Shown here: positions 50,331 through 59,822 of the stretch, one piece after another
How positions within the stretch are numbered: the first letter of the stretch is position 1
Layout: the number at the start of each line of letters is the position of its first letter
Source of the DNA: Candidatus Thorarchaeota archaeon
GTDB taxonomy: Archaea; Asgardarchaeota; Thorarchaeia; Thorarchaeales; Thorarchaeaceae
Assembly: GCA_016840855.1 (NCBI GenBank)
Contig: JAEORO010000132.1
Coordinates: 1-62,417, forward strand
Reading direction: 5' to 3'
DNA: 62,417 bases
Translations under genes and position numbers: made by a program
The notes under the pieces: model-generated
The model's database searches: none
Told to the model about the DNA's origin: nothing
The model's input: only the letters and a program-made list of their open reading frames with translations

Positions 50331-50612
50331 TTATCCCCCTCCAACTGGTGGGAACAATGCTACAGCATCATTGTCTTTCAATACAGTATCATATCCATCA
50401 AGTAGTTCAATGCGTTTCCCATTGATCATACATGAGAAAAACTGCTTTAGCTCTCCAGTCTCGTCATCAAGAACTACATCTTTGAACTTGTTTCCATAAG
50501 TTTTCGCTAGCAACTGAAGAAGTTCTTTGATGTCCCTTGCTTCTATCTCTACACTCTTGACGCCTGTGATCTCTCGAACCGTGGCAAAGAACTTCACCAA
50601 GACCTGAGCCAA
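50331..50612 (-). CDS. moaD: MoaD/ThiS-type ubiquitin-like sulfur carrier
   Basis: About 93 residues. The beta-grasp fold is visible (LVKFFATVREITGVKSVEIE; LLQLLAKTYGNKFKDVV; LLDGYDTVLKDNDAVALFPP) and the protein ends in the required Gly-Gly-Gly tail (PPVGGG). MoaD supplies sulfur for molybdopterin, and archaeal AOR operons often contain one. The start is placed at TTG 50612, preceded by AGGTG; the longer frame up to 50780 would overlap the divergent PfkB gene. It leads the amidohydrolase-ferredoxin-AOR operon. Confidence 0.9.
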   Translation of the reverse strand: MAQVLVKFFATVREITGVKSVEIEARDIKELLQLLAKTYGNKFKDVVLDDETGELKQFFSCMINGKRIELLDGYDTVLKDNDAVALFPPVGGG

Positions 50613-50724
50613 ATGTTTCACCTGTATTCGAAGAAGTAACCAGAGATTAAAACCGTTGCCTTCTGTTCTCTTCTGAACGTAGAAGTTATAGGAACCATTC
50701 ACAGATTGTGCCATCGAATCAAAA

Positions 50725-51621
50725 ATGGAGATTGTTGTAGTCGGACACCTAAGCAGGGACCTGATAATCACACCTGACACTAAAATGGAAATGCTTGGTG
50801 GAGCTCCAGCCTATGCAATGATAGCCCCTGCGATTGGTGCTTTTGGCGCTGGTATCATCTCCAAGGTTGGTTCAGACTTTGATGCCTCGTACAAAATCGA
50901 CTTGATGGCATCTGGACTCAATCTGACAGGACTTCACTTTGAAGGAGCCCATACTACTCGATTTGTCAATGTGTATGATGCAGACGGAGAACGAACGCAA
51001 CGGGTAGAAGCTCTTGCTCCACAGATTAAACCTTCAGACTTCACAGATGTTCATGTTGAAGCAAGTATAATTCACTTCTCGCCACTTTCGCCAAATGAGA
51101 TTGATAATGCATGCTTTGATACTGCATGTGAAGAGGACGCTCTGGTTTCACTGGATGTACAAGGTTACTTGAGATTCATATCCGCTGACGGAGATGTTAC
51201 TCTTCAGACATGGGTTGACAGCGATAGAATCCTTGGAATGGTCGATATTGTCAAGCTTCACGACACCGAATTGAAAATCATTAACGAAAGCAAATCTGAG
51301 TTGTCCACGGTATCATCAATTCTGGACCTTGGCCCAAGGGTCGTTATAATCACTAGGGACCACCGAGGCTCCACAATTTATACTCGTAATGCACGGGTTG
51401 ACATTCCACTGGTTCTTGCTGATGCACAGGTGGACTCAACAGGGTGCGGAGATACATACGCCATTGGTTTCTTACTTGAATACATGAGATCTGCGAATGT
51501 GAGTCGAGCAGGACTCTTTGCAGCTACATGTTCCTCGTTTAATGTGGAAACAATGGGTCCATATGACATGCCTGACCGTAGCATGGTAGAGAGTCGGATG
51601 CGTCGTTATCTTCAAGCATGA
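50725..51621 (+). CDS. PfkB-family carbohydrate/nucleoside kinase
   Basis: A 298-residue ribokinase-type kinase. N-terminal MEIVVVGHLSRDLIITPDTK, a Gly-rich lid GGAPAYAMIAPAIGAFGAG, and the anion-hole signature VDSTGCGDTYAIGFLLEY near residue 235, with Asp as catalytic base in GCGD. The family covers sugar and nucleoside kinases; no specificity residue is read with confidence. It diverges from the MoaD operon and precedes the M24 peptidase by 54 bases. Context with pyrimidine-type enzymes makes a nucleoside substrate possible. Confidence 0.88.
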   Translation: MEIVVVGHLSRDLIITPDTKMEMLGGAPAYAMIAPAIGAFGAGIISKVGSDFDASYKIDLMASGLNLTGLHFEGAHTTRFVNVYDADGERTQRVEALAPQIKPSDFTDVHVEASIIHFSPLSPNEIDNACFDTACEEDALVSLDVQGYLRFISADGDVTLQTWVDSDRILGMVDIVKLHDTELKIINESKSELSTVSSILDLGPRVVIITRDHRGSTIYTRNARVDIPLVLADAQVDSTGCGDTYAIGFLLEYMRSANVSRAGLFAATCSSFNVETMGPYDMPDRSMVESRMRRYLQA

Positions 51622-51675
51622 ATAGAAGTCTTTTTCATCTGATATTAGCAGGACTGATATAACAGGGGAACATCA

Positions 51676-52860
51676 ATGCTTGAAGACATTCATTCTCTAA
51701 TGGAGAAGTATGAGATTGATGGACTATTTGCACTCGGAAGTCCATTCGACTCTTCAAATCTTCTATGGCTAACAGGGTTTCGATCTGTTGACGCGATATT
51801 CTATCTGCAAAACAAAGGCGAACAAGGTATCATTGGCGCAGCATTCAACACGCTGGATCGCGTCAAGACCGAGAGTTTTGTTACGAGAACATATGATCTC
51901 AGTGAACTGGTTATTCAGATTCTTAAAGAGAAAAAGAAGGTCATTGAAAACAGAGCTGTGCTCATCGGACCAATGCTTCGTGATGAATTCACTGGAACGA
52001 AACTTGGAATTCCAGATGATCTTCCTGCGAGTGTTCTAATCGTACTTCAAAAAATGGGATATGATGTCAAAGTTGTTCGTGACTTAGTTCCTGATGCGAG
52101 GGCTACCAAGTCTTCTGATGAAGTCCGGAAAATCAAGAAGGCTGGAGATGCTACAGTTGGTGCAATCTCAAAGGTCATAGAGATGATTAAGGACGCAGAT
52201 GTAGGTTCAAACAAGACATTGATCTATGAAAACATTCCACTCACTGTCGGGAAAGTGAAGCTGGCTCTCGAACACTTTCTACTTGACAGGACCGCAGAAT
52301 GTTCAGAGGACACTATTCTTGCTGTTGGCACCAAGGCGTTTGATTGGCATTATTTGGGCAACTCCAATGATAAGCTGAAAGCTGGAGTGCCAATCATCCT
52401 TGATGTATTTCCACGCCTTAAACAGGAACGCTATGTGGCTGATGTCACTCGTACCATTGTAAAGGGAACACCATCGAAGAGAGTGAAGGAAATGTATGTG
52501 GCTGTGCAGGCTGCAGCTGACGCATCGGCTGATGCACTCACTGCTGGTGTCAAAATCGATGATGTGAACCTTGCATGTTTTAACACACTGAAACAGCACG
52601 GATATGACTCCCTCAGACTGAACCCTGAGGCTAAGGATGGAATGACTCATGGCCTTGGTCATGGTATTGGACTGGAGGTACATGAACAACCGAGTATGTA
52701 CGATTTCGAAGGTCGTTTTGAGGAAGGAAACATCATGGCAATCGAGCCCGGGGTCTATTTTAGGAATGCTGGTGGTGTCAGGATAGAGAATGACTATGCT
52801 GTGACTAAAGGTAAAGCAAAACTTCTGACAAGAAATCTTGAAACGATGCTCTGGGTCTAA
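51676..52860 (+). CDS. Xaa-Pro aminopeptidase/dipeptidase-like protein (M24 family)
   Basis: A 394-residue M24B-type metallopeptidase. The N-terminal creatinase-like domain has ALGSPFDSSNLLWLTGFRSV. The pita-bread domain has ILDVFPRLKQERYVADVTRT with the two Asp ligands, GLGHGIGLEVHEQPSM with the His ligand, and EGNIMAIEPGVYFRNAGGVR and RIENDYAV with Glu ligands. It removes or hydrolyses residues next to proline. The ATG follows GGGGAAC. Its stop overlaps that of the convergent PreA-like gene by four bases. Confidence 0.93.
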   Translation: MLEDIHSLMEKYEIDGLFALGSPFDSSNLLWLTGFRSVDAIFYLQNKGEQGIIGAAFNTLDRVKTESFVTRTYDLSELVIQILKEKKKVIENRAVLIGPMLRDEFTGTKLGIPDDLPASVLIVLQKMGYDVKVVRDLVPDARATKSSDEVRKIKKAGDATVGAISKVIEMIKDADVGSNKTLIYENIPLTVGKVKLALEHFLLDRTAECSEDTILAVGTKAFDWHYLGNSNDKLKAGVPIILDVFPRLKQERYVADVTRTIVKGTPSKRVKEMYVAVQAAADASADALTAGVKIDDVNLACFNTLKQHGYDSLRLNPEAKDGMTHGLGHGIGLEVHEQPSMYDFEGRFEEGNIMAIEPGVYFRNAGGVRIENDYAVTKGKAKLLTRNLETMLWV

Positions 52861-53951
52861 TCTTCACTTAAGGCATGATATGGACATACAGAGATGCACA
52901 TTCCGCATGCTTGACATTTGTCCTTATCAATCTCAAAGAGGTTTTTCTCCTTGTCTACAGTGATTGCTCCATAGACGCACGACTTTGGGCAAAGGCCGCA
53001 GAGTGTGCATTTCTCGAGGTCAACGGTTGGGGGTGGTGTCAGGGTAACAGCTTTGTCCATTTGACGTAATGCCACACCTCTGATATCTACGATTGAGTCA
53101 TATCCGTGGCTCTTCAGCCAATCCGCAGTTTCACTCGCAATCTTTCCATATATTGTGTGTCCCTCAAGGATTGCCGCAGTACATACCTCTACTGCTGATG
53201 CTCCCACCATCGAGAACTCAATCACGTCTTGACCTGAGGTCACCCCTCCCACTCCGATTACAGGAATCTTCACCGCTCTAGCAATGTCTGCGATACATCT
53301 CACTGCAATAGGTTTCAAAGCTGCACCACTCATCCACCCAAATCCATCGCTACTTCCCAACATCGGTTTTCCAGTTTCAATATCTATCCGCAAACATGGA
53401 CCATACGTGTTTATTCCAACAATGCCATCCACATAAGGCTCGAGCGATTTTGCCACTGCTGCAACATCCACCTTCGGACTGATCTTAGCAAAGATTGGAA
53501 TCTCAACCACTTCTCTCAGTGCCCTGGCGATATCCACGTGTCCTCCTACGTAGTGAGTACTGAACTCGATGGCATTCGCTCCTGCTTTCTCCAGTTTTGG
53601 TCCCAGCTTTGAAACCTCCTCCGGAGTGTACCCTACACTCGCAATTAGGGGAAGTCCAGAACTGAGGGCAATAGCATACTCTCTCTCAAGCCATTGTTCA
53701 ACTGAAAGCTCACTCCAGAGCTCTGCATTCAGAATACCTCTCCGCGACCCGACCCTGCCCTCTTTGAGTGCGGCCATATTTGGTCGAGGAACATCAGCAG
53801 GTCTGACACTAACGGTCTTAGCAACAAGGCCACCCACACCACCTGCTGCAGCATTCAATAATGTCATGCCATCTCTGGAGGTTGGGCCTGCTGCTGTCAT
53901 GACTGGATTTCTGAGCTTTAGTCCTGCGAACTCAGTACTGATATCGACCAT
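52857..53951 (-). CDS. PreA-like dihydropyrimidine/dihydroorotate dehydrogenase with ferredoxin domain
   Basis: A 364-residue FMN TIM-barrel enzyme with two 4Fe-4S clusters at the C-terminus. Flavoprotein segments: LKLRNPVMTAAGPTSRDG, AKTVSVRPADVPRPN, FAKISPKV, VIGVGGVTSGQDVIEFSMVG. Ferredoxin part: CTLCGLCPKSCVYGA and CQACGMCISVCPYHA. This is the PreA layout (NAD-dependent dihydropyrimidine dehydrogenase subunit), but a DHOD role is possible because PreT is not next to it. It lies 44 bases after the end of the ClC gene at 53996 on the same strand. Confidence 0.9.
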   Translation of the reverse strand: MVDISTEFAGLKLRNPVMTAAGPTSRDGMTLLNAAAGGVGGLVAKTVSVRPADVPRPNMAALKEGRVGSRRGILNAELWSELSVEQWLEREYAIALSSGLPLIASVGYTPEEVSKLGPKLEKAGANAIEFSTHYVGGHVDIARALREVVEIPIFAKISPKVDVAAVAKSLEPYVDGIVGINTYGPCLRIDIETGKPMLGSSDGFGWMSGAALKPIAVRCIADIARAVKIPVIGVGGVTSGQDVIEFSMVGASAVEVCTAAILEGHTIYGKIASETADWLKSHGYDSIVDIRGVALRQMDKAVTLTPPPTVDLEKCTLCGLCPKSCVYGAITVDKEKNLFEIDKDKCQACGMCISVCPYHALSED

Positions 53952-53995
53952 ACCACACCCTATGAAGACTTCAACATAAAGAGTTCTACGTTTTT

Positions 53996-55828
53996 TCAGT
54001 CCACATCGATAATGTCTGCAGGGCTAATATCCTCGACATCTACACCTGACTTTTGTAACCTGAGAATCGACAACTCATAAGCTTTGAGCACGTCCGCCTT
54101 TGTTATGTAGCCAAGCATCCTCTTCGGAGATCTGGGGTCAACAATTACAGCGTGCCCCTCATCACGTCGTATCATGGCTTGAAGAGCACTATCCATGGTG
54201 CAGTCTGGTGACAGGTGCAGAAAATCGGGATTCATGAGTTCTCCGACAGTATACTCTTGTCCATCCTCCTTTGGTTCATGAAATAGATCTTCTGCAATCA
54301 GGATTCCAAGCACGTTGTTATTATTGTCCACTACTGGAAACTTTGTGTGGTGTGTTTTGTCTATGATTGTAAAGACCTCTGATGTTGTCATATCCGCAGT
54401 CAGCTTTTCGGGCTTTGTTGTCATTATCTCTTCTACTCTGATTGTCTTGAGAACCTCAACATGCGAACCCCGTTGAAGTCGTACACCTCTTCTCACGAGT
54501 TTTGATGTGTAGATACTTTCTGGTTGAATAAGTGAAGAGACCAGATAAGAGGTTGAAACCGAAATCATTAGAGGTAGTATCAAGGAATAATCAGCTGTCA
54601 TCTCCATCAACATAACGATACATGTGATTGGAGCTCTTGCAGTTCCTGCAAAGAGGGCTGCCATACCAACTAGCGCGAAAGCCATCGGTTGTAGTACGCC
54701 CCAAGGATTCAGTGTAAAACAAAACAGACCAAATGCGCCTCCAAATCCTGCACCTATGAAGAGCGTAGGTGCAAACACACCACCAGACCCTCCTGAACCT
54801 AAAGTCAAGCTTGTAGCTAGCATCTTCAATATACCGAATAGCAGTAGAGCTCCCAATGTTACATGACCTATCAATGTGGCATCAATGAATGGATATCCTA
54901 CACCCATTATAGCTGGATAATATGGCTGATCGCTTGGAAACAATCCAGAGTATCCGAAAAATCCTTCGGCCTGATAAGTGATAAGCGCAAGAAGTCCGGT
55001 GAGTACTCCTCCAATTGCTGGTAGGATATATTTTGAAACGCGTAGTTTTTCCAAGAGGTCTTCGATGCCATAGAAACCCCTCATCCAGATGACGCTAACA
55101 AAACCAAGAATGACTCCAAGAACCAAGTATAGGACAAGCTCAATTGGATGGCCCATTTCAAAAAAAGGTGCCTGAAAGGAAACAGAAGTACCAAGTATCA
55201 AGTCAGCAGTTGCTGTAGCGACAACTGATGCTAGGATCACAGGAAGAATAGAAAATCCAATTATTCCTCCAGCTAATACCTCTATCCCAAAAAGGGCTCC
55301 TCCCAACGGTGCATTAAACGTTGCAGCTATTCCTGAAGAGAGTCCTGCTACAAGTAGTGTCCTTCTCTCTCTTTTATCAAGATTAAGGATACTGGCAACC
55401 ACTGAACCAGCTCCAGCACCAATTTGAGCAATCGGCCCCTCGCGGCCACAGGATCCTCCGGATCCTATACAAATTGCGGATACTATGCTTTTAATCAGTG
55501 GTACACGAAACCGGATTCTTCCACCATGCAATGCATACGCTTCTATCACTTCAGGAACCCCATGACCTTTGGCTTCTGTTGCATATCTTGTGACTAAGAA
55601 GCCAACAATCAAACCTCCGATTCCTGGTACAGCAACCCATCCCCAAACACCCAATACTTGTGGGATTGTTACGAAAACCAGACTTAATCCTAAAATTAGA
55701 AGTCTAAACAATACTGCTGTGATGCCTGAAATGACTCCAATTAGAGCTCCCAACGAGTAAAGAACGACTTGTTGCCTCATTGCTTTTCGTTCAATCATTA
55801 CACCAATTCGCCTTCTTGGACTAGGCAT
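53996..55828 (-). CDS. ClC-type chloride channel/transporter with CBS pair, copy 1
   Basis: A 610-residue membrane protein. ClC selectivity segments: GHGVPEVIEAY, GSGGSCGREGPIAQIGAG with the gating Glu in GREGP, and GGSGGVFAPTLFIGAGFGG. Two CBS domains follow the membrane part (MTTKPEKLTADMTTSEV; MNPDFLHLSPDCTMDSAL). The start is ATG 55828 because a TATA-like TTTAAGTA lies about 30 bases upstream, implying a leaderless message; the internal ATG (MIERKAMR) matches the paralogue's start. It is a tandem paralogue of the gene at 55970-57787. Confidence 0.93.
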   Translation of the reverse strand: MPSPRRRIGVMIERKAMRQQVVLYSLGALIGVISGITAVLFRLLILGLSLVFVTIPQVLGVWGWVAVPGIGGLIVGFLVTRYATEAKGHGVPEVIEAYALHGGRIRFRVPLIKSIVSAICIGSGGSCGREGPIAQIGAGAGSVVASILNLDKRERRTLLVAGLSSGIAATFNAPLGGALFGIEVLAGGIIGFSILPVILASVVATATADLILGTSVSFQAPFFEMGHPIELVLYLVLGVILGFVSVIWMRGFYGIEDLLEKLRVSKYILPAIGGVLTGLLALITYQAEGFFGYSGLFPSDQPYYPAIMGVGYPFIDATLIGHVTLGALLLFGILKMLATSLTLGSGGSGGVFAPTLFIGAGFGGAFGLFCFTLNPWGVLQPMAFALVGMAALFAGTARAPITCIVMLMEMTADYSLILPLMISVSTSYLVSSLIQPESIYTSKLVRRGVRLQRGSHVEVLKTIRVEEIMTTKPEKLTADMTTSEVFTIIDKTHHTKFPVVDNNNNVLGILIAEDLFHEPKEDGQEYTVGELMNPDFLHLSPDCTMDSALQAMIRRDEGHAVIVDPRSPKRMLGYITKADVLKAYELSILRLQKSGVDVEDISPADIIDVD

Positions 55829-55969
55829 CTACACTATTTGTTTGGGTCATGGGATATTACTTAAAGCTAATCATTACATACTAAACGCGACTGTCTTGAA
55901 TAGACATTCTATTAACTTTGAAGCCATTTATTGCCAAACTATTTTTCGACTTCCCTAATTTTATTTCAG

Positions 55970-57787
55970 TTAAGTTATGTCTCGCATGGTTGCAGCTTCA
56001 ATGTCTATGGGACTAATGTCTTCTACTTCCACACCTGATTTTTGTAACTTGATGATGGCAACCTCATAAGCCTTGAGAACATCCGTCTTGGTGATATACC
56101 CTAACATTCGTCTTGGGTCTATGGGATCAACAATTACTGCATGTCCTTCATCCCGCTTAATCATAGCCTGTAATGCCCCATCAATAGTTGTTTCTGGTGA
56201 AAGATGCAAGAAATCTGGATTCATGAGTTCCCCGACTGTATAATCCTGCCCATCCTCCTTTGGATCACGGAATAGATTCTCAGCTATTAGGATTCCAAGT
56301 ACGTTGTTCTCACTATCAGTCACAGGAAACTTTGTGTGATGAGTCCTATCAATTACATCAAATACATCTGACAGTGTCATCTCTCTTGTTAATGTAGTTG
56401 GCTTAGTCGTCATTATCTCGTTCACTTTGATTGTCCGAAGGACTTCAATATGAGGCTCACTTCTGAGGCGCACCCCTTTTCTGACTAACTTCATCGTGTA
56501 AATGCTTTCAGACTCGATAAGTGAAGAAACCAAAAAGGATGTAGGTACTGCAATCATTAGTGGTAGTATCAACGAATAGTCTGCTGTCATTTCCATTATC
56601 ATGACAATGCATGTGATTGGTGCTCGACCAGTCCCAGCGAATAGTGCCGCCATACCAACCAATGCAAAAGCTGTTGGTTGAGATACACTACCTGGCAAAA
56701 TCTCTGAACACATCAAACCAAAGGCGCCTCCAAATCCTGCGCCCATGAAGAGAGTTGGTGCAAACACACCGCCGGATCCCCCAGATCCTAAGGTAAAAGA
56801 GGTAGCAAAAATCTTCAGTAAACTGAATAGGAAAAGGGCTCCAATCGCTACGTGACCGACCAGCGCAGCATCAACAAAAGCATACTCCACTCCCATTATT
56901 GCAGGATAATATGGTTGATCTTCGTAAAATGCTCCAGAGTAGGCGAACACCGATTCAAAATAGATTGTACCAATCCCCAATAGCCCTGTAAGCACACCTC
57001 CAATAGCCGGGAGAAGATATCTTGAGGCACGAATTTTTTCGAAAAGATCCTCGATAGAATAGAATCCTCGCATCCAGATGACACTTGTAACTCCAAGTGC
57101 AGCTCCAAGCCCAAGGTAGAAAATGAGTTCAATTGGATGACCTATACCGAATGTGGGCGCTTGGAATGATGCAGCAGGTCCAAGCATGTACAAAGAAATT
57201 GCTGTAGCGACAACTGATGCTAGGATCACAGGAAGAATAGAAAATCCAATAATGCCCCCTGCTAGCACCTCTATTCCAAAAAGCGTACCTCCCAGTGGTG
57301 CATTGAATGTAGCAGCTATTCCTGACGAAAGACCACAAACGAGAAGCGTCTTTTTTGCTCTCTTGTCAAGGTTTAGGACAGTTGCCACAGCTGACCCAAC
57401 ACCCGCGCCAATCTGAGCAATTGGTCCCTCACGACCACACGAACCACCTGTACTTATACTAATAGCAGAGCCTATACTTTTTAGAAGAGGAACTCGAAAA
57501 CGAATGTTTCCTCCGCGTAAGGAGTATGCTTCCATAGCTTCAGGAACTCCATGTCCTCTTGCTTCTGGTGCATATCTCACGACAATTATTGCAACAACCA
57601 AACCACCCAAGCACGGAAGGACGACCCATCCAACTAAACCCAAGACCTGCGGGATGATGACAAAAATTCTGCTCATACCAAGAATGAGCAGTTTGAACAT
57701 GACTGAGGTTATACCTGAAATAACACCAATAAGAGCTCCTAATATGTAGAGAGCAACTTGCGGTCTCATCTCACTCCTTTCAATCAT
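55970..57787 (-). CDS. ClC-type chloride channel/transporter with CBS pair, copy 2
   Basis: A 605-residue ClC protein very similar along its length to copy 1: GHGVPEAMEAY, STGGSCGREGPIAQIGAGVG, GGSGGVFAPTLFMGAGFGG, and C-terminal CBS domains (MTTKPTTLTREMTLSDV; MNPDFLHLSPETTIDGAL). The gating Glu is present. The ATG follows AGGTAGAAGAC. A 141-base gap separates the two copies. No partner is visible. Conserved residues suggest both are functional, not decayed. Confidence 0.93.
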   Translation of the reverse strand: MIERSEMRPQVALYILGALIGVISGITSVMFKLLILGMSRIFVIIPQVLGLVGWVVLPCLGGLVVAIIVVRYAPEARGHGVPEAMEAYSLRGGNIRFRVPLLKSIGSAISISTGGSCGREGPIAQIGAGVGSAVATVLNLDKRAKKTLLVCGLSSGIAATFNAPLGGTLFGIEVLAGGIIGFSILPVILASVVATAISLYMLGPAASFQAPTFGIGHPIELIFYLGLGAALGVTSVIWMRGFYSIEDLFEKIRASRYLLPAIGGVLTGLLGIGTIYFESVFAYSGAFYEDQPYYPAIMGVEYAFVDAALVGHVAIGALFLFSLLKIFATSFTLGSGGSGGVFAPTLFMGAGFGGAFGLMCSEILPGSVSQPTAFALVGMAALFAGTGRAPITCIVMIMEMTADYSLILPLMIAVPTSFLVSSLIESESIYTMKLVRKGVRLRSEPHIEVLRTIKVNEIMTTKPTTLTREMTLSDVFDVIDRTHHTKFPVTDSENNVLGILIAENLFRDPKEDGQDYTVGELMNPDFLHLSPETTIDGALQAMIKRDEGHAVIVDPIDPRRMLGYITKTDVLKAYEVAIIKLQKSGVEVEDISPIDIEAATMRDIT

Positions 57788-57893
57788 GTCTTCTACCTGC
57801 CATCGATTATGTAAAACAACTTGCCCATTTACCTATCATTGGATTTTAGCATTTCACTTTGATGATAATCTTGTTGAAATGTCCAATATGCCT

Positions 57894-59822
57894 TTACCTT
57901 ATCATTCCACGAGGTTTGAGATCTTCAACCACGAAATCAAGACCAAGTTCTTTGAGTTTTGATTCTTTGGGGTACCCAGTTTCAGGATCACAACCTCGAT
58001 ACTTGTAGTAATCATCGAGCATATAATCAAGGTCCGGGAGTCCGCCCTTTGAAGGTCCCGTAGGCATAGGGTCTTTCAGCAGTCTGGGTGGTAAGGTCTC
58101 CTCTTTGCGTGTCACACCAAGCCTATGATTGTATGCTCTTCTCAGATGACTGATTCTCTCTCCTGTTGTTCTGACAAACTTAGGATCTGCCCAATCAGTC
58201 ATACCTGTAAGGGGAGGAATCACGTTGACGAAAGTGTCAAAGTAATACACTGGTGGCCACATGGTTCCGTATTTGCAGATGACCGCTGAGTCCACAATCG
58301 CATAGAGGTCTTCCATGTCCCAAACTACCTGTCCCTTGTGCACTGGTGACATGATATCAAGAATTTCATCCGCTTTGTCTTTACCAAACCGCTCTATGAC
58401 AATATCAGGATAGCCAAGTTCTTCAAGGCTAGAAAGACTTCTCAGATGGTCTGCACCTCTCACATTAGTTGCATAGGTGAGCCCAATACTCTGGTGGGCT
58501 CGTGGGTCCTGCCCAGAAGCCTCGAGACCCTTGACATGCACTGCATATCTCCAAGCATCTCCTCCAATCTTTTCTGCAGCCTTCCTAACACCATTTGCTA
58601 AGATGTCACCAAACCCTTCACGCTTGGCAATCTTTTCTACTAGGACCGTTTGTGTTTCGGCATTTCCCCAGCTGAGGTCTAACCCATCAGCATCCTTACT
58701 TGTGATAATTCCTTGTTCAAAAAGGTCCATCGCAAAACCAATTGTCTTTCCACAACTGATAGTGTCCATTCCAAGCAGGTCACACCGCTTCCCCAGATGG
58801 AATATAGACTCAATGTCGTTGTTGAGGCAATTTGAGCCAAATGCCATGATTGTTTCATATTCAGGTCCTCCTATTGGACCCGTGGCATACTTACCCTCAT
58901 TGACACGAATGATGTACTTACATCCGATGGCACACCCATGACAGGCTTCCTGTGCGATTCTATACCTTTCAGCGATGATCTCCGGACCAATGTCATCAGC
59001 ATCTTCATAGAATCCTGTCCAATGGTTCTTAGTTGGTAATCTACCAATCTCATTGATGATAGCAACCAAGTCTGTCGTGCCATACTTTCTGAGTGATGAT
59101 AGGGATTCAGTCCAGAGAGGGTCTCTCAGTCTTTCCATCTCTCTTTCGTTTGTTTCAAGAAACTTGTCCATGTCATGCGCTTCTATTCCTTGAGCTCCAC
59201 TTGCTGCAATCCCCTTAACATTCTTTGAACCTAAAACCGATCCCAACCCGGTTCTGCCAGCAGCCCGATAGAAATCAACAATGATGGAACCATACAATAC
59301 TTTGTTCTCACCTGCAGGACCAATAACTCCAGTCTTCAATGTGGGGTCCTTTTGCTCCTCTCGTATCATCTCTGCGGTCACATTGGTCTCTCTCCCCCAG
59401 AGGTGTGTTGCGTCGAGAAGCTCAGCCTTACCATCTCGAAGCGAAAGATAGACCGGCTTCTTTGAGCGTCCATTGAACACCACAAAATCGAAACCCGCAT
59501 ACTTGATTTCAGGTCCGAGGAATCCTCCAACATGACTCTCCGCCCACACACCAGTGAGCGGTCCTTTTGCGGCAAACATCATCCTTCCTGATGGTGAGAA
59601 CATCACACCAGTGAGAGGACCAGTCCCAACCACGAGAACATTCTCTGGACCGAGGGGGTCTGTGTCTGGACCTGTTCTATCCCAGAGAATCCTTGCTGCA
59701 ACTCCAGTGCCTCCTAGGTAAAGCCTAGCCCAATCCTTCTCGAGCTCTTTCTTGTGGACTTTACCTTTAGTCAGGTCTACATCTAAATAGTGCCCTGCAT
59801 AGCCCTTGTATGGAAACGTCAT
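57894..59822 (-). CDS. aor: Tungsten-containing aldehyde:ferredoxin oxidoreductase family protein, copy 2
   Basis: A 642-residue AOR-family protein. N-terminal YAGHYLDVDLTKGKVHKKEL, AAGRTGLGSVLGSKNVKGIA, PEYETIMAFGSNCLNNDIES, and the full iron-sulfur motif C294-x2-C297-x3-C301 (CHGCAIGCKY), with the last Cys in VICKYGTMWP. Unlike copy 1, all four Cys are present. The ATG overlaps the stop of its ferredoxin gene by four bases. No MoaD or amidohydrolase is in this operon. Substrate unknown. Confidence 0.94.
   Translation of the reverse strand: MTFPYKGYAGHYLDVDLTKGKVHKKELEKDWARLYLGGTGVAARILWDRTGPDTDPLGPENVLVVGTGPLTGVMFSPSGRMMFAAKGPLTGVWAESHVGGFLGPEIKYAGFDFVVFNGRSKKPVYLSLRDGKAELLDATHLWGRETNVTAEMIREEQKDPTLKTGVIGPAGENKVLYGSIIVDFYRAAGRTGLGSVLGSKNVKGIAASGAQGIEAHDMDKFLETNEREMERLRDPLWTESLSSLRKYGTTDLVAIINEIGRLPTKNHWTGFYEDADDIGPEIIAERYRIAQEACHGCAIGCKYIIRVNEGKYATGPIGGPEYETIMAFGSNCLNNDIESIFHLGKRCDLLGMDTISCGKTIGFAMDLFEQGIITSKDADGLDLSWGNAETQTVLVEKIAKREGFGDILANGVRKAAEKIGGDAWRYAVHVKGLEASGQDPRAHQSIGLTYATNVRGADHLRSLSSLEELGYPDIVIERFGKDKADEILDIMSPVHKGQVVWDMEDLYAIVDSAVICKYGTMWPPVYYFDTFVNVIPPLTGMTDWADPKFVRTTGERISHLRRAYNHRLGVTRKEETLPPRLLKDPMPTGPSKGGLPDLDYMLDDYYKYRGCDPETGYPKESKLKELGLDFVVEDLKPRGMIR

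Noticed and set aside
50613-50780. Longer N-terminus of the MoaD-like protein
   Set aside because: The upstream part overlaps the divergent PfkB gene and has no beta-grasp character; the TTG at 50612 has its own ribosome site.
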